From positions 1 through 64,000 of the forward strand of contig NZ_JAFBEX010000015.1 in NCBI RefSeq assembly GCF_016908975.1: a DNA stretch of 64,000 nucleotides, written 5' to 3'. The position numbers and the translations under genes are program-made. This DNA is from Neobacillus cucumis (GTDB lineage: Bacteria; Bacillota; Bacilli; Bacillales; Cytobacillaceae). Of the stretch, positions 1 to 7,281 are shown piece by piece; the stretch's first letter is position 1; the number at the start of each line of letters is the position of its first letter. The notes below the pieces were generated by a model. It had not been told where the DNA came from, ran no database searches, and saw nothing but the letters and a program-made list of their open reading frames with translations.

Positions 1-73
1 CAATTTATTTAATCGTTAACTCCAAATCAAGGGATATGAAATCCTGCGAATAAGCGAGCATTCGAGAGAAAAT

Positions 74-180
74 CGTATTTAACTGAGGGAGTTCAACAAG
101 AAAAAAATGACCGCCGTAGCGATCATATCATCCTGAATAAAAGCCCCCTTTACTTTAAGTACATTTATTCACAATCTTTG
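74..180 (-). repeat. Cassette boundary element A (core site, terminator, half-site)
   Basis: The core site lies at about 74-96, with arms AACT/AGTT around a degenerate core CTGAGGG. A terminator hairpin follows at 107-126; on the minus strand its stem ATGATCGC/GCGGTCAT closes a TACG loop and is followed by seven T. A second half-site at about 145-180 (TTTAAGTA, then TTCACAATCTTTG) runs into the 3' end of the GNAT gene. The same three-part layout recurs at 1.5, 2.4, 3.0, 5.0 and 5.4 kb. Confidence 0.7.
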
Positions 181-649
181 ATTTTTCGACTTTCATTTCA
201 TACATCGGAATCCCATTCTCTCGGAATTCTTTTGTAATTGTAAAACCTGATTTTTCATAGCATCTAATAGCACGCCCATTATCTTTACGAACTTCCAACA
301 CCATTGATGGAGCTCTATGCTTGGCGAATACTTTGTCGACAAAATATTTTGTAATTTCGGTTCCCAGACCTTTGGAATATAGACTCTCATCACCAATTAA
401 AATAGCGTACTCTACATATTCGTTTTTCTTCTTTAAGCTTACTCTTCCAGCAGCTTTACCATCAACAAGGATAAGGTAATAGTCTGCGTTTGGGCGGTTA
501 AGCTTTTCTTCCCAATAAGTAACCAATTCATCCAACGTGTAAGGTTTAAAAGATTTTGCGTTTGCCGTGTAGTGGAGTTCTTCATTATTGTACCAACTAA
601 GTAGTGACGGCATATCACTCATTTTCATGTGCCTAGTTACCCAATTCAT
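155..649 (-). CDS. GNAT-family N-acetyltransferase
   Basis: A 164-residue protein with the GNAT fold signature. It has an N-terminal strand region with Tyr/Trp-rich helices, an acetyl-CoA pyrophosphate loop near residue 92 (SKGLGTE) and the late motif around residue 120 (VRKDNGRAIRCYEKSGF). Such enzymes transfer acetyl from acetyl-CoA to an amine; length and sequence are compatible with the aminoglycoside 6'-acetyltransferase-like or RimJ-like groups, but I cannot name the substrate. ATG follows the ribosome site AGGTG. Its last codons and stop lie inside the half-site of boundary A, so the C-terminus is partly written by the repeat. It lies 45 bp downstream of the 694-1275 gene with no boundary between them, so the two may share a cassette. 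Confidence 0.85.
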   Translation of the reverse strand: MNWVTRHMKMSDMPSLLSWYNNEELHYTANAKSFKPYTLDELVTYWEEKLNRPNADYYLILVDGKAAGRVSLKKKNEYVEYAILIGDESLYSKGLGTEITKYFVDKVFAKHRAPSMVLEVRKDNGRAIRCYEKSGFTITKEFRENGIPMYEMKVEKSKIVNKCT

Positions 650-693
650 GCAATCACCTCGCTATCATTTTTAAATAATTTCCTCTCTCATGT

Positions 694-1275
694 TTAAATA
701 CTTGACGTTTTGGATTCTTCATTGTTGATCGATAACGGATTTTTAGAAATTAATAAATTAAGTCCGAATAACGCTTTAATTACAACATCTAAATAGGCAA
801 ATACGGAAAATGAAACGGATGGCATCCATATTCCTGCCAAGGCATTTATGGATATTAGTAAAGCTAATGGGAGCATAATTTTCCCATGTACAATGCTAAA
901 TGGTATGAAATGAATCCCGATGGCTAAAAAAGCAGATAACCATATCATTCGGTAATTGTTAGTGGCAAAGTAATGCCCCCCCAATCCAACTAAAAGGATA
1001 AACATTAAAATTATTGATACAAAAGTCATATTTTTTTGAAATTTGCTCGGTTTCCCATATGATAGACGTTTGTATATTCTTCGGTTCCCAAGAATCAGGA
1101 TAAACCCTAAAAAATAACCAAAATCAAATAATTTCATATTAATTTTTTGTGATCCGCCCAAAATAGTACCAATTAAAATCACAACAGAAACCCATAGGAG
1201 CCAAAGCCCACATACACGCTTTGATAAATATGAAAATTGTTCACCTTTTACATAACCAAATTTTTCGAGTATCAT
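694..1275 (-). CDS. Polytopic membrane protein (possibly DUF6609)
   Basis: A 193-residue protein with five or six predicted membrane segments, at about residues 22-42, 48-63, 84-104, 110-128, 134-150 and 156-175. The central HFIPFSIVHGK stretch and overall layout resemble DUF6609 proteins of Bacillaceae; this assignment is from memory and tentative. ATG follows a strong GGGGGT ribosome site. The gene is a member of the minus-strand accessory array and is probably co-transcribed with the GNAT gene 45 bp downstream. No enzymatic motif is visible. Confidence 0.7.
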   Translation of the reverse strand: MILEKFGYVKGEQFSYLSKRVCGLWLLWVSVVILIGTILGGSQKINMKLFDFGYFLGFILILGNRRIYKRLSYGKPSKFQKNMTFVSIILMFILLVGLGGHYFATNNYRMIWLSAFLAIGIHFIPFSIVHGKIMLPLALLISINALAGIWMPSVSFSVFAYLDVVIKALFGLNLLISKNPLSINNEESKTSSI

Positions 1276-1372
1276 TTTTTACCCCCTAGTTTTCTTTCCC
1301 GATACTTCTAATATAAAGTAGTTGGAATATTTATGTAAATCATTTGTTTCGATAAAAAAGGGGCTTACTGCC

Positions 1373-1395
1373 ATAAACTAATCCGTCAGTTATGA
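1373..1395 (-). repeat. Candidate boundary core A2
   Basis: AAACTAATCCGTCAGTTA at 1375-1392 matches the 4984-5009 site at 15 of 18 positions. No terminator of the usual type follows and no gene lies between it and boundary B. It may be the 5' site of the 694-1275 gene plus an empty or decayed mini-cassette. Confidence 0.45.
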
Positions 1396-1485
1396 GGTGA
1401 ATGTCAATTACACATCAAATAAAAGCCAATTAGCAATAATTTTAACCAGACATCTCTTATAAAAAAGTCCATAAGTTAGGTCAAG

Positions 1486-1600
1486 CTCTTAAACTGTCCT
1501 GCTCGCCCAACAAGAAAAAAGACCGCAGCCATCATTTGCCGCAATCCCATATGTAACTATAGCACCCAGTTAGCTTAAGTATTTTATTTCACAATCTTTG
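1486..1600 (-). repeat. Cassette boundary element B
   Basis: The core GTCCTGC lies at about 1495-1502. A degenerate hairpin relic of the GACCGC...GC type follows at 1521-1546 with a T-run on the minus strand. The second half-site (CACCCAGTTAGCTTAAG, then TTTCACAATCTTTG) spans about 1563-1600. The interval 1276-1858 otherwise holds no gene I can support. Confidence 0.65.
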
Positions 1601-1858
1601 CTTTAATAATAAAATTGGTTGCCACAACAACCATTATCTATTCAGATAACGTCCATAATAATAAATAATTATCGATGGGTCTGCACTCTTTGTGATCCAC
1701 CATTCCACCGTTCCTACAAAAGATGTCACAACAAATTGAAGTATAACCTCTTCATTCAATTCTCGATTTATCACTTTTGTTGTGTCAATATCATTTTTAA
1801 TTTCTTCGATGAGAAGTTCTTGGAAGCGACTACGAAAATAAGAGGCTTGACTACTTGA

Positions 1859-2236
1859 GTGGTTACGATTTCGGCTTTAGTTGTCTTGAGTTTCTCGACC
1901 AATTTATTCGGAGTAATCATTTCCGCAATTATGTACGGTATTGGTTTCGGTTCCGCACAACCTTCTCTTCAAGCCGCAACCCTACGTCTTGTCAGCTCTC
2001 AACGTACAGGTGTAGCCAATGCTTCTTATTCTACTGGTGCCGACCTCGGAATCGGGCTAGGTGCTATTATATTAGGTTGGGTTTCTCAATACTCGAATTT
2101 CCATGTTTTGTTCACGGTCAGTGCTGTGTCAGTCACGCTTTCCCTCTTGATGTCCACTTTTTTTGTGAAACGTTCGTTGAAAAACAAAGACTTTAGCCCT
2201 CAGAACACTGGTTCTCTAGCTTCCAAATCAGGTTGA
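1859..2236 (+). pseudogene. MFS transporter, 3' fragment
   Basis: About 125 residues that read as the last four membrane helices of a 12-14 TM major facilitator drug exporter (YGIGFGSAQPS, then NASYSTGADLGIGLGAIILG). A stop codon immediately precedes the frame and no 5' part is found upstream. No ribosome site is evident at 1859. The fragment is the only gene-like sequence on the plus strand inside the array. It ends in a hairpin with T-run at 2288-2332 (AAAAAGCC / GGCTTTTT arms), a plus-strand terminator. Confidence 0.75.
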
Positions 2237-2287
2237 CCTAGCCATTTTAATATCTGCTTTGGTAGTGCCCATGCTAAAAATAGTGCA

Positions 2288-2332
2288 AAAAAAGCCGATT
2301 TTCCTTCGTTAGTGGGATAATTGGCTTTTTCT
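2288..2332 (+). terminator. Terminator after the MFS fragment
   Basis: Arms AAAAAGCC and GGCTTTTT with an AT-rich imperfect inner stem. It lies 50 bp downstream of the fragment's stop and just before boundary C. Confidence 0.6.
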
Positions 2333-2356
2333 ACTATAACTTTGTGAAGGAATATA

Positions 2357-2454
2357 CTTAAAGTAACCTGACCAGTTACTTCAATAAGAAAAAAGGCATT
2401 ACCGTTGTTACAGTAATGCACCCGTTAGCTTAAGTATATTTTTTCACAAACTTT
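2357..2454 (-). repeat. Cassette boundary element C
   Basis: A near-perfect core site: AAGTAAC (2361-2367) and GTTACTT (2375-2381) flank CTGACCA. The terminator hairpin GCATTAC/GTAATGC with a T-run on the minus strand is at about 2394-2420. The half-site CACCCGTTAGCTTAAGTA, then TTCACAAACTTT, spans 2419-2454. Confidence 0.8.
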
Positions 2455-2489
2455 TCGATGAACCCTTTTTATCTGAACAGGTAAACTAT

Positions 2490-2912
2490 TTAATTGTAAA
2501 ACTCCATATGTGTTTTTTCCTTTTTATAATAATCCAGCCTGTCTTGTAAAGTACCCGTATGAAATTCAAACTTATGACCATCAGGGTCTGTAAAGTAAAG
2601 GGATTTTTTATCTTTTTCGTCTCTTGGACGACCTGAAAGAATGTGTACATTCAATTCCTCAAGTTTACGGTACATATCATCAAACTTAGCTTCTTCTATT
2701 GAAAACGCAATATGAGTGTATGACTGGCTGATTTCATTACGGGGAATATCTTTTTCTTCATTAAGGGCAAGCCATATACCATTCAAATCAAAATAGGCAG
2801 TGCTTCTACCCTTCACTAACAACTTTGCATCAAACACATTTTTATAAAACTCTATCGATTTCTGTAAATTAGACACAGAAAATAAAAAATGATTAAGACC
2901 TTTTACCGACAT
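2490..2912 (-). CDS. fosB: Metallothiol transferase FosB (fosfomycin resistance)
   Basis: A 140-residue VOC-superfamily protein that matches the FosB pattern throughout: [10 protein letters not shown] at the N-terminus, [49 protein letters not shown] and a C-terminal THMEFY. The expected metal ligands, a His near residue 8, the His of THIAF and the Glu of FEFHTG, are present. FosB uses Mn2+/Mg2+ to add bacillithiol (or cysteine) to the epoxide of fosfomycin, and acts in the cytoplasm. ATG follows GAGGTG. The gene sits alone between boundaries C and D as a single-gene cassette, with about 60 bp between its start and boundary D. Confidence 0.92.
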   Translation of the reverse strand: MSVKGLNHFLFSVSNLQKSIEFYKNVFDAKLLVKGRSTAYFDLNGIWLALNEEKDIPRNEISQSYTHIAFSIEEAKFDDMYRKLEELNVHILSGRPRDEKDKKSLYFTDPDGHKFEFHTGTLQDRLDYYKKEKTHMEFYN

Positions 2913-2971
2913 AATAACACCTCAAAAGTTGGCTTTTTGATAATCCAATCATACAAAGGAAACGAATTTTA

Positions 2972-3087
2972 TTGAAGTATTCTGCCTCTTTAGTTCAACA
3001 AGCAAAAATGACCGCCGCAGCGATCATTGCCAGAAAACGGTCTTTCACTCACGCACCCGTTTGTTAAGTGCGTTTCTTCACAATATC
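2972..3087 (-). repeat. Cassette boundary element D
   Basis: The core site has outer arms TTGAA (2972) and TTCAA (to 2998) around TTCTGCC. The terminator at 3008-3027 (minus strand ATGATCGC, loop TGCG, GCGGTCAT) is followed by TTTTTGC. The half-site GCACCCGTTTGTTAAGTG, then TTCACAATATC, lies at about 3053-3087. Confidence 0.8.
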
Positions 3088-3105
3088 AAGGAAAAGAGGG
3101 TTTGA

Positions 3106-3573
3106 TTATTTTAATTTATTATTAACTAAATTCTCCCAGTCCTCAAATGACAACTTATCCGTAATATGGTTTAATTCATTTGGAACGTCAACATAGCACA
3201 TCAATTCTAAACTATTTCCATCTGGGTCATTAAAATATACCGATGCATTTCCTTGATTTGGTCTTATAAATGGTTCTATTGATGTTCTTCTTCCAAATGG
3301 TACAGGTTCAACTTGGATGGATTCAAGCCATTTTAAAGACTCTTTTAAATCCTGATATGTGACTCTAAATGCAATATGCCTTAAAGAAGGATGGTATGGA
3401 GTTTGGTATTCCTTTCCTTCCCACAATCCCAACCAGCTTTTTCCCTCTTCTATCCAAAAGAATGCAGTGTCTTCATTACGCCAAGCTAATTTCAAACCTA
3501 ATTTTCGGTAAAATTCAATTGAAACTTCTAAATTTTTCACAGGTAAATGTGCTTCATAAAGCCCCTTTATCAT
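3106..3573 (-). CDS. VOC-family (glyoxalase-like) protein
   Basis: About 155 residues with two beta-alpha-beta-beta-beta units. The first has YEAHLPVKNLEVSIEFY and the second RHIAFRVTYQDL, ending with VYFNDPDGNSLELM. Metal ligand candidates are the His of EAHLPV, the His of LRHIAF and the Glu of NSLELM, so a divalent-metal lyase or thiol transferase is likely, with unknown substrate. I chose the second ATG (3573) because AGGAG lies 9 bases before it; a start 9 bases upstream at 3582 is possible. A single-gene cassette between boundaries D and E; its function may be toxin detoxification like FosB, which is inference. Confidence 0.82.
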   Translation of the reverse strand: MIKGLYEAHLPVKNLEVSIEFYRKLGLKLAWRNEDTAFFWIEEGKSWLGLWEGKEYQTPYHPSLRHIAFRVTYQDLKESLKWLESIQVEPVPFGRRTSIEPFIRPNQGNASVYFNDPDGNSLELMCYVDVPNELNHITDKLSFEDWENLVNNKLK

Positions 3574-3633
3574 TTCTCCCATCTCCTATATATACAAATC
3601 ATGTACTTTAACATTTTATTTTTAAAAAATATC

Positions 3634-3697
3634 TTCTTCAACAATCCTGCTTCATTACATCAATAACGTTATAAAAAAAGACTGCCGAAACAGTCCT
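3634..3697 (-). repeat. Cassette boundary element E
   Basis: The core ATCCTGCTT at 3643-3651 sits between TTCTTCAACA and CATTACATCAA. The terminator at 3680-3695 (minus strand GACTGT, TTCG loop, GCAGTC) is followed by seven T. The second half-site is not clear here. Confidence 0.7.
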
Positions 3698-3729
3698 TAT
3701 GTTGCGAAATACGAAAGAATCCATTTGTT

Positions 3730-3966
3730 TTATTTAAAGATGGTTTGAATGGTTTGAATTATCGTAGGAATTAAACCCAAAATTGTTCCTATCACTTCAC
3801 AAACAATTATGATAGTTACTCTTTTAACCCATTTATTTGACGTTTCTTCAGACATATTTTGTTCTTTATCCAATATTTTAACTTCCCTTTTGATTTGATA
3901 TAATTGGAACAACCCAAATAGGATAAAGATAAGACCAATACAAGCAACAATTTGATTCCATTTCAT
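3730..3966 (-). CDS. Small two-TM membrane protein
   Basis: 78 residues. One helix spans about residues 5-24 (IVACIGLIFILFGLFQLY) and a second about 49-72, separated by a charged loop with KEQNMSEETSNKW. AGGAG lies 10 bases before ATG. It is the only gene of its cassette, between boundaries E and F. I do not recognise the family; its size and position fit an accessory membrane peptide of unknown role. Confidence 0.65.
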   Translation of the reverse strand: MKWNQIVACIGLIFILFGLFQLYQIKREVKILDKEQNMSEETSNKWVKRVTIIIVCEVIGTILGLIPTIIQTIQTIFK

Positions 3967-3977
3967 TAAAATCCGTC

Positions 3978-4068
3978 TCCTAATCCTGCAATATTTTATT
4001 GTTATTTTTCTTTTAGCACTATCCTGCTACGTTATCTGAAAAGACAAAACCACCAAATTGCATGGTAG
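3978..4068 (-). repeat. Cassette boundary element F (possible double core)
   Basis: The main core is ATCCTGCTA at 4021-4029 with a terminator at 4050-4068 (minus strand CTACCA/TGGTGG stem, then TTTTG). A second core-like ATCCTGCAAT occurs at 3983-3992, 38 bp away and immediately upstream of the 78-residue gene. The pair may reflect two adjacent site copies. Confidence 0.6.
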
Positions 4069-4115
4069 CTGGATCTTTTATACGTTTCATTCGATAGCCT
4101 TAATCAAGTTAATAG

Positions 4116-4493
4116 TTAATTTTTTTTGATGAAGGGTAAATCAGAAAAAGCTGAACCGAGTGATATAGCGAAAGGCAAAAATAAAACCTTTTGAAAATTT
4201 ATTTCTGATGGTTTTTTAAAGTAGTAATAAATCAAACCGAGACAACTAATTAGGACAAAGCTAATAATGAATTTATATAATCTTTTTCTTATATCTACCC
4301 ATTCAATTTTACTTAAATTTAATATCGTTCCAATTACGAAATAAAAAACAAATAATACAAGAAAAATCAAATAGCCAAGTACAAATTTAGTGGCAAATGA
4401 ATTATCAATGTTTTTATAAATTATAAATAATGTAAGGATTAACCCAACAATTCCTAACGTATACATTAAAATTGCAAAAAGGTTTTTCTTCAT
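4116..4493 (-). CDS. Membrane protein of unknown family
   Basis: 125 residues with four hydrophobic segments at about 6-26, 34-56, 72-90 and 100-116. The N-terminus is MKKNLFAILMYTLG and the C-terminus ends SDLPFIKKN. An AAGGCGG ribosome site precedes ATG. It is a single-gene cassette between boundaries F and G. I see no catalytic motif and cannot assign a function. Confidence 0.65.
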   Translation of the reverse strand: MKKNLFAILMYTLGIVGLILTLFIIYKNIDNSFATKFVLGYLIFLVLFVFYFVIGTILNLSKIEWVDIRKRLYKFIISFVLISCLGLIYYYFKKPSEINFQKVLFLPFAISLGSAFSDLPFIKKN

Positions 4494-4572
4494 TGAATAA
4501 CCGCCTTCATTTTTTGTCTTCCAAACTCCATTTTCTCAAAATTCTACTTACTTTATCTACTGGGAATTATTA

Positions 4573-4666
4573 CTTATTTAACTAACCTGCCAGATAGTTT
4601 AAGAACAACATTTCACAATCTTTCTCGTAGAAAAAGAAAAGGGCGACCTTCTTGTTGAAGAATCGC
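4573..4666 (-). repeat. Cassette boundary element G
   Basis: The core ACCTGCCAGA (4585-4594) lies between TTAACTA and TAGTTTAAG. Here the TTTCACAATCTTT block follows the core directly, before the terminator, unlike the other copies. The hairpin GCGATTCTT / AAGAAGGTCGC with a T-rich tract on the minus strand is at 4643-4666. It looks like a hybrid between the core site and the second half-site. Confidence 0.7.
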
Positions 4667-4691
4667 ACTCGTAACTAAAAGCAGAAAAATT

Positions 4692-4919
4692 TTAAATACC
4701 CGAATTGACTAAATGCGAGAATAATCCTACCAAACCTGTAACAATTGCAATGCTTAAAAAAGCAATCGTATATTTCTTCCTATTCAGATTAAATATCGAA
4801 ACTATAACACCAAGAGATAGAAGTACAACAGTTAAAACGATGTCTTTAGCAAAATACATATAATTTAGTACCCCTAAAATCACCAAAATCAAAGGCAACA
4901 AATTTATGAAAAACTTCAT
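4692..4919 (-). CDS. Small two-TM membrane protein
   Basis: 75 residues with hydrophobic segments at about 4-21, 27-44 and 52-68, so two or three helices. A single charged patch (NLNRKKYT) separates the last two. ATG follows a G-rich ribosome site. It is the sole gene between boundaries G and H. The family is not recognised. Confidence 0.6.
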   Translation of the reverse strand: MKFFINLLPLILVILGVLNYMYFAKDIVLTVVLLSLGVIVSIFNLNRKKYTIAFLSIAIVTGLVGLFSHLVNSGI

Positions 4920-4983
4920 TCTATATCCCCCCCAATATCTCTCCTTATAATAACATAATTATCCAAATGTCAATTAAACCTTA

Positions 4984-5075
4984 TTAAAGTAACCTGTCAG
5001 TTACTTCAATAAGAAGAAAAAGACCGCCGAAGCGATCATACTTGAGCAAAAGCCCCCCTCCGTTACTTTAAGAAG
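4984..5075 (-). repeat. Cassette boundary element H (clearest copy)
   Basis: AAGTAAC (4987-4993), spacer CTGTCA and GTTACTT (5000-5006) form a perfect 7-bp inverted repeat. The terminator at 5022-5037 (minus strand GATCGC, TTCG loop, GCGGTC, then TTTTTCTTC) follows directly. The half-site TCCGTTACTTTAAGAAG spans about 5058-5075 and contains the stop codon of the neighbouring gene. Confidence 0.85.
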
Positions 5076-5278
5076 ATTGAAGCGAATATAACTCCAATAA
5101 TAATTACAAGAATAAGAATGCCCGTACCTTTCCAACCTAAACTGCCTACTAAATCCACAAGACCTCCACTGTTTGCTCTATTAAATGCATCGTTCAAACT
5201 ACCTGTCGGATTTTTTTTAAATTCTTCTTTTCTTAATCTCTCTCTTTTTTGTTCAGGAGTTTCTTGGTTTCCTCGCAC
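5063..5278 (-). CDS. DUF6366-family small membrane protein
   Basis: 71 residues. A charged N-terminus (ETPEQKRERLRKEEFKKNPTGSLNDAFNRANSGG) is followed by LVDLVGSLGWKGTG and one C-terminal helix, about residues 51-70. This layout matches DUF6366, found widely in Bacillaceae; function unknown. The start is GTG with GGGGGTG 7 bases upstream. Stop and last codons fall in the half-site of boundary H. It is a single-gene cassette. Confidence 0.75.
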   Translation of the reverse strand: MRGNQETPEQKRERLRKEEFKKNPTGSLNDAFNRANSGGLVDLVGSLGWKGTGILILVIIIGVIFASIFLK

Positions 5279-5335
5279 TTAAACACCCCCAAAATAAATT
5301 ATTATTCTTCATATTTTACCATAAAAAACCAATCA

Positions 5336-5450
5336 CTTGTTTAACTATTCTGCATAGTTAGTACAATAAAAAAACGGGATCGCCGCAGCCATCCCATCTT
5401 TAACATCATTGTAGAAGTAATGCATCTTAGTTTACTTACACTTATTGATA
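5336..5450 (-). repeat. Cassette boundary element I
   Basis: AACTAT (5343-5348), spacer TCTGC and ATAGTT (5354-5359) form a perfect 6-bp inverted repeat. The terminator hairpin at 5376-5395 (minus strand GGGATGGC, TGCG, GCGATCCC) is followed by GTTTTTTT. A weak half-site (GCATCTTAGTTTACTTACA) lies near 5421-5440. Confidence 0.78.
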
Positions 5451-5472
5451 TTACTTCTTAATATTGGTGGTC

Positions 5473-5878
5473 CTAATTTTTCATTCTTTGAGTTAGAAAG
5501 ACGTCCTGCACTTTTACATTTTCCATCTTTGCTGTTATTTCATCAAATATTCCTGCCCAAGTCGGACTATCTATTTCTGGAGTAGGGTAAAGCCTGAAAC
5601 GCCAACTAATTTCACTTGGTATAAAAGCGAATCCTTCATAACTGTCGTAATTGCCATAAGAGGAGGGCTTAGGAAGGTGAACTCCAAGAATACTTATATT
5701 AGTTCTAGCAAAATGGTCGCAATCGCACTTTGTAAATCAATGCAGTGCCCTTTGAATTTTCAAGTTTTTTATCAGTTGGTTCCAAGACCATACTGCAAGG
5801 GAAGGTTGATGCCTTTGATGGTAAAGGATAAATACAAAAAATTGAGATGCTAAATAAGCTTAAAATAAATCGTTTCAT
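5473..5878 (-). pseudogene. Frameshifted secreted protein
   Basis: An ATG at 5878 opens MKRFILSLFSISIFCIYPLPSKA, a clear signal peptide, and reads to about residue 57 (KVRLRPFC) before a stop. A second frame then continues from about 5706 with HFARTNISILGVHLPKPS and runs to SEISWRFRLYPTPEIDSPTWAG and a stop at 5473. One frameshift near 5706-5720 would restore a protein of about 133 residues. The family is not recognised. The gene fills the cassette between boundaries I and J. Confidence 0.7.
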
Positions 5879-5940
5879 ATTGGACCTCTAACATTTTTTT
5901 GTTTAATTTACCCTTATTTTGTTCTAAATATTGATACTCC

Positions 5941-5999
5941 TTCTTCAAGTAACCTGCCAGTTACTTCAATAAGAAGAAAAGAATCGCCGCATAACCCCA
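5941..5999 (-). repeat. Cassette boundary element J
   Basis: AAGTAAC (5947-5953), CTGCCA and GTTACTT (5960-5966) form a perfect inverted repeat inside TTCTTC...TTCAAT. The terminator relic (GAATCGCCGCATAACCCC at 5981-5998) has lost most of one arm. No second half-site is visible before the nuclease gene stop. Confidence 0.8.
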
Positions 6000-6000
6000 T

Positions 6001-7017
6001 TTATTCACCTACTAAGCCATCACCATCTCGGTCGTCCATATATTTATAAAGCCATGAATCACGGGTAATAGGCATTTTAAAACCAGCAGCTTTAGCTTCA
6101 GCGATCGTAACTTGTCCATTATGATTGGTATCTACCTTACTAACATCTTCATCACTACTTACTGTTTCGTTTGCTGGTACATTGTTTGTTTTCGGAGACG
6201 TGCTGAACGTACCTGTCGTTTTCCCTAAATTTTTGTTCACTTCATCTGGATTTACATTATCAAATTCATCTGTAATGGTTCTACCTTGAATTTTGTATGT
6301 GAATTTATAATGGCTAGGAATTTGCGTCTGAGTATTTGGATATTGAATTACTGCTACGAAATCAGTACAACCTCCTGCATCTCGAATCACTTTTTCCATA
6401 TAAGCTTGGTCGCCGTGTCGATTGAGAGTGCTGTCTTGAGGTGTAATGTTATATGCGTTAGATACTCCCCCAAGGGAGTCAGCAATCACATGTCCTTTAT
6501 CCAAGGTTGGACTCTCAGTACCAGGAACATCTGCTTCATCAGAGTAATATCTACCTGATGATGTAACATGTTCAGTATTCGAATTTTGAAGTGTTATATT
6601 TTTTGCCTCAACACGAATTAACTGACCGTAATCATTTGTAAAAGCCCAATATTCTCTGTCGCCAAACCCGACATCAACTCTGACATTCGGCTGTCTATAT
6701 CCTGACATATCTCCGCCATCTACTACAATGAGTTTATATTTACTGTAGTCAAAATCACCATTAATACTTGTTATCGCTGGTGTGCTAGTGGCAGGAACGC
6801 TTGGACTGACTTCGCCTTCACTAGTCGTTTTTTCGGTTTCATCGTCAAGTGTACTTTTTTTGACTTCAACAGTGGTTGCCTTCTTTTTGCTTACTTCTTG
6901 AGTTTTATTTATTTTGGTTTCTGTATTATTTTGTTGTGAACAACCAGTAAATAATATAAGTACCGAAAGGAGTGATAAAATAATCCCCCATGATGTTTGA
7001 CCCCATTTTTGTTGCAT
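6001..7017 (-). CDS. Secreted lipoprotein DNA/RNA non-specific endonuclease with calcium-binding tail
   Basis: 338 residues. A signal peptide ends in the lipobox LFTGC (Cys about residue 26), followed by a low-complexity Lys/Thr/Ser linker to about residue 85. The nuclease domain (about 90-250) holds the DRGH-type motif as DKGHVIADSLGG with the expected Asn downstream (NITPQDSTLNRHGDQ), the metal-dependent signature of the NUC1/NucA family. The C-terminus has EF-hand-like loops, DTNHNGQVTIAEA and the Excalibur-like DDRDGDGLVGE. It probably degrades extracellular nucleic acid at the membrane surface. ATG follows AAGGGG. It is the only gene between boundaries J and K. Confidence 0.85.
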   Translation of the reverse strand: MQQKWGQTSWGIILSLLSVLILFTGCSQQNNTETKINKTQEVSKKKATTVEVKKSTLDDETEKTTSEGEVSPSVPATSTPAITSINGDFDYSKYKLIVVDGGDMSGYRQPNVRVDVGFGDREYWAFTNDYGQLIRVEAKNITLQNSNTEHVTSSGRYYSDEADVPGTESPTLDKGHVIADSLGGVSNAYNITPQDSTLNRHGDQAYMEKVIRDAGGCTDFVAVIQYPNTQTQIPSHYKFTYKIQGRTITDEFDNVNPDEVNKNLGKTTGTFSTSPKTNNVPANETVSSDEDVSKVDTNHNGQVTIAEAKAAGFKMPITRDSWLYKYMDDRDGDGLVGE

Positions 7018-7137
7018 ATTGCACCCCTTTTTATAATTGAATTAGAATTACTTTACAATATTTATCTAGGTTAACAAAAAGCTTAGAAGAATTTTTGAGT
7101 AATAGCAAAGAAAAAATCTGTCATTGTAGAAATACCA

Positions 7138-7222
7138 ATACTATTATACTGCTAAAATACTTCAAAAAACGAATAAATTTATATAAGATAAAAAGCGATG
7201 AGAATTTCAATCTCGTCGCTTT
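7138..7222 (-). repeat. Cassette boundary element K with terminator
   Basis: The core ATACTGCTA (7147-7155) sits between ACTATT and AATACTTCAA; on the minus strand it begins TTGAAGTATTTTAGCAG, close to the other copies. A bidirectional terminator follows at 7195-7219 (GCGATGAGA/TCTCGTCGC), with T-runs on both sides. It ends the lipoprotein gene at 7282. The rest of 7018-7281 is AT-rich and holds nothing else I recognise. Confidence 0.65.
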
Positions 7223-7281
7223 TTTCATGTTGATATTAGTTGTTTATCCACATATAACCTTTTTCTTATTAAGCCTTAAGT

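Noticed and set aside
1619..1858. 79-codon frame before the MFS fragment
   Set aside because: Low-complexity composition, no ribosome site, not continuous with the MFS frame.
74..5999. Classical integron with attC sites and IntI
   Set aside because: No IntI-type integrase with its extra helix is seen and the core is GCAGG with short arms, not the GTTRRRY/RYYYAAC of attC. Only the layout is similar.
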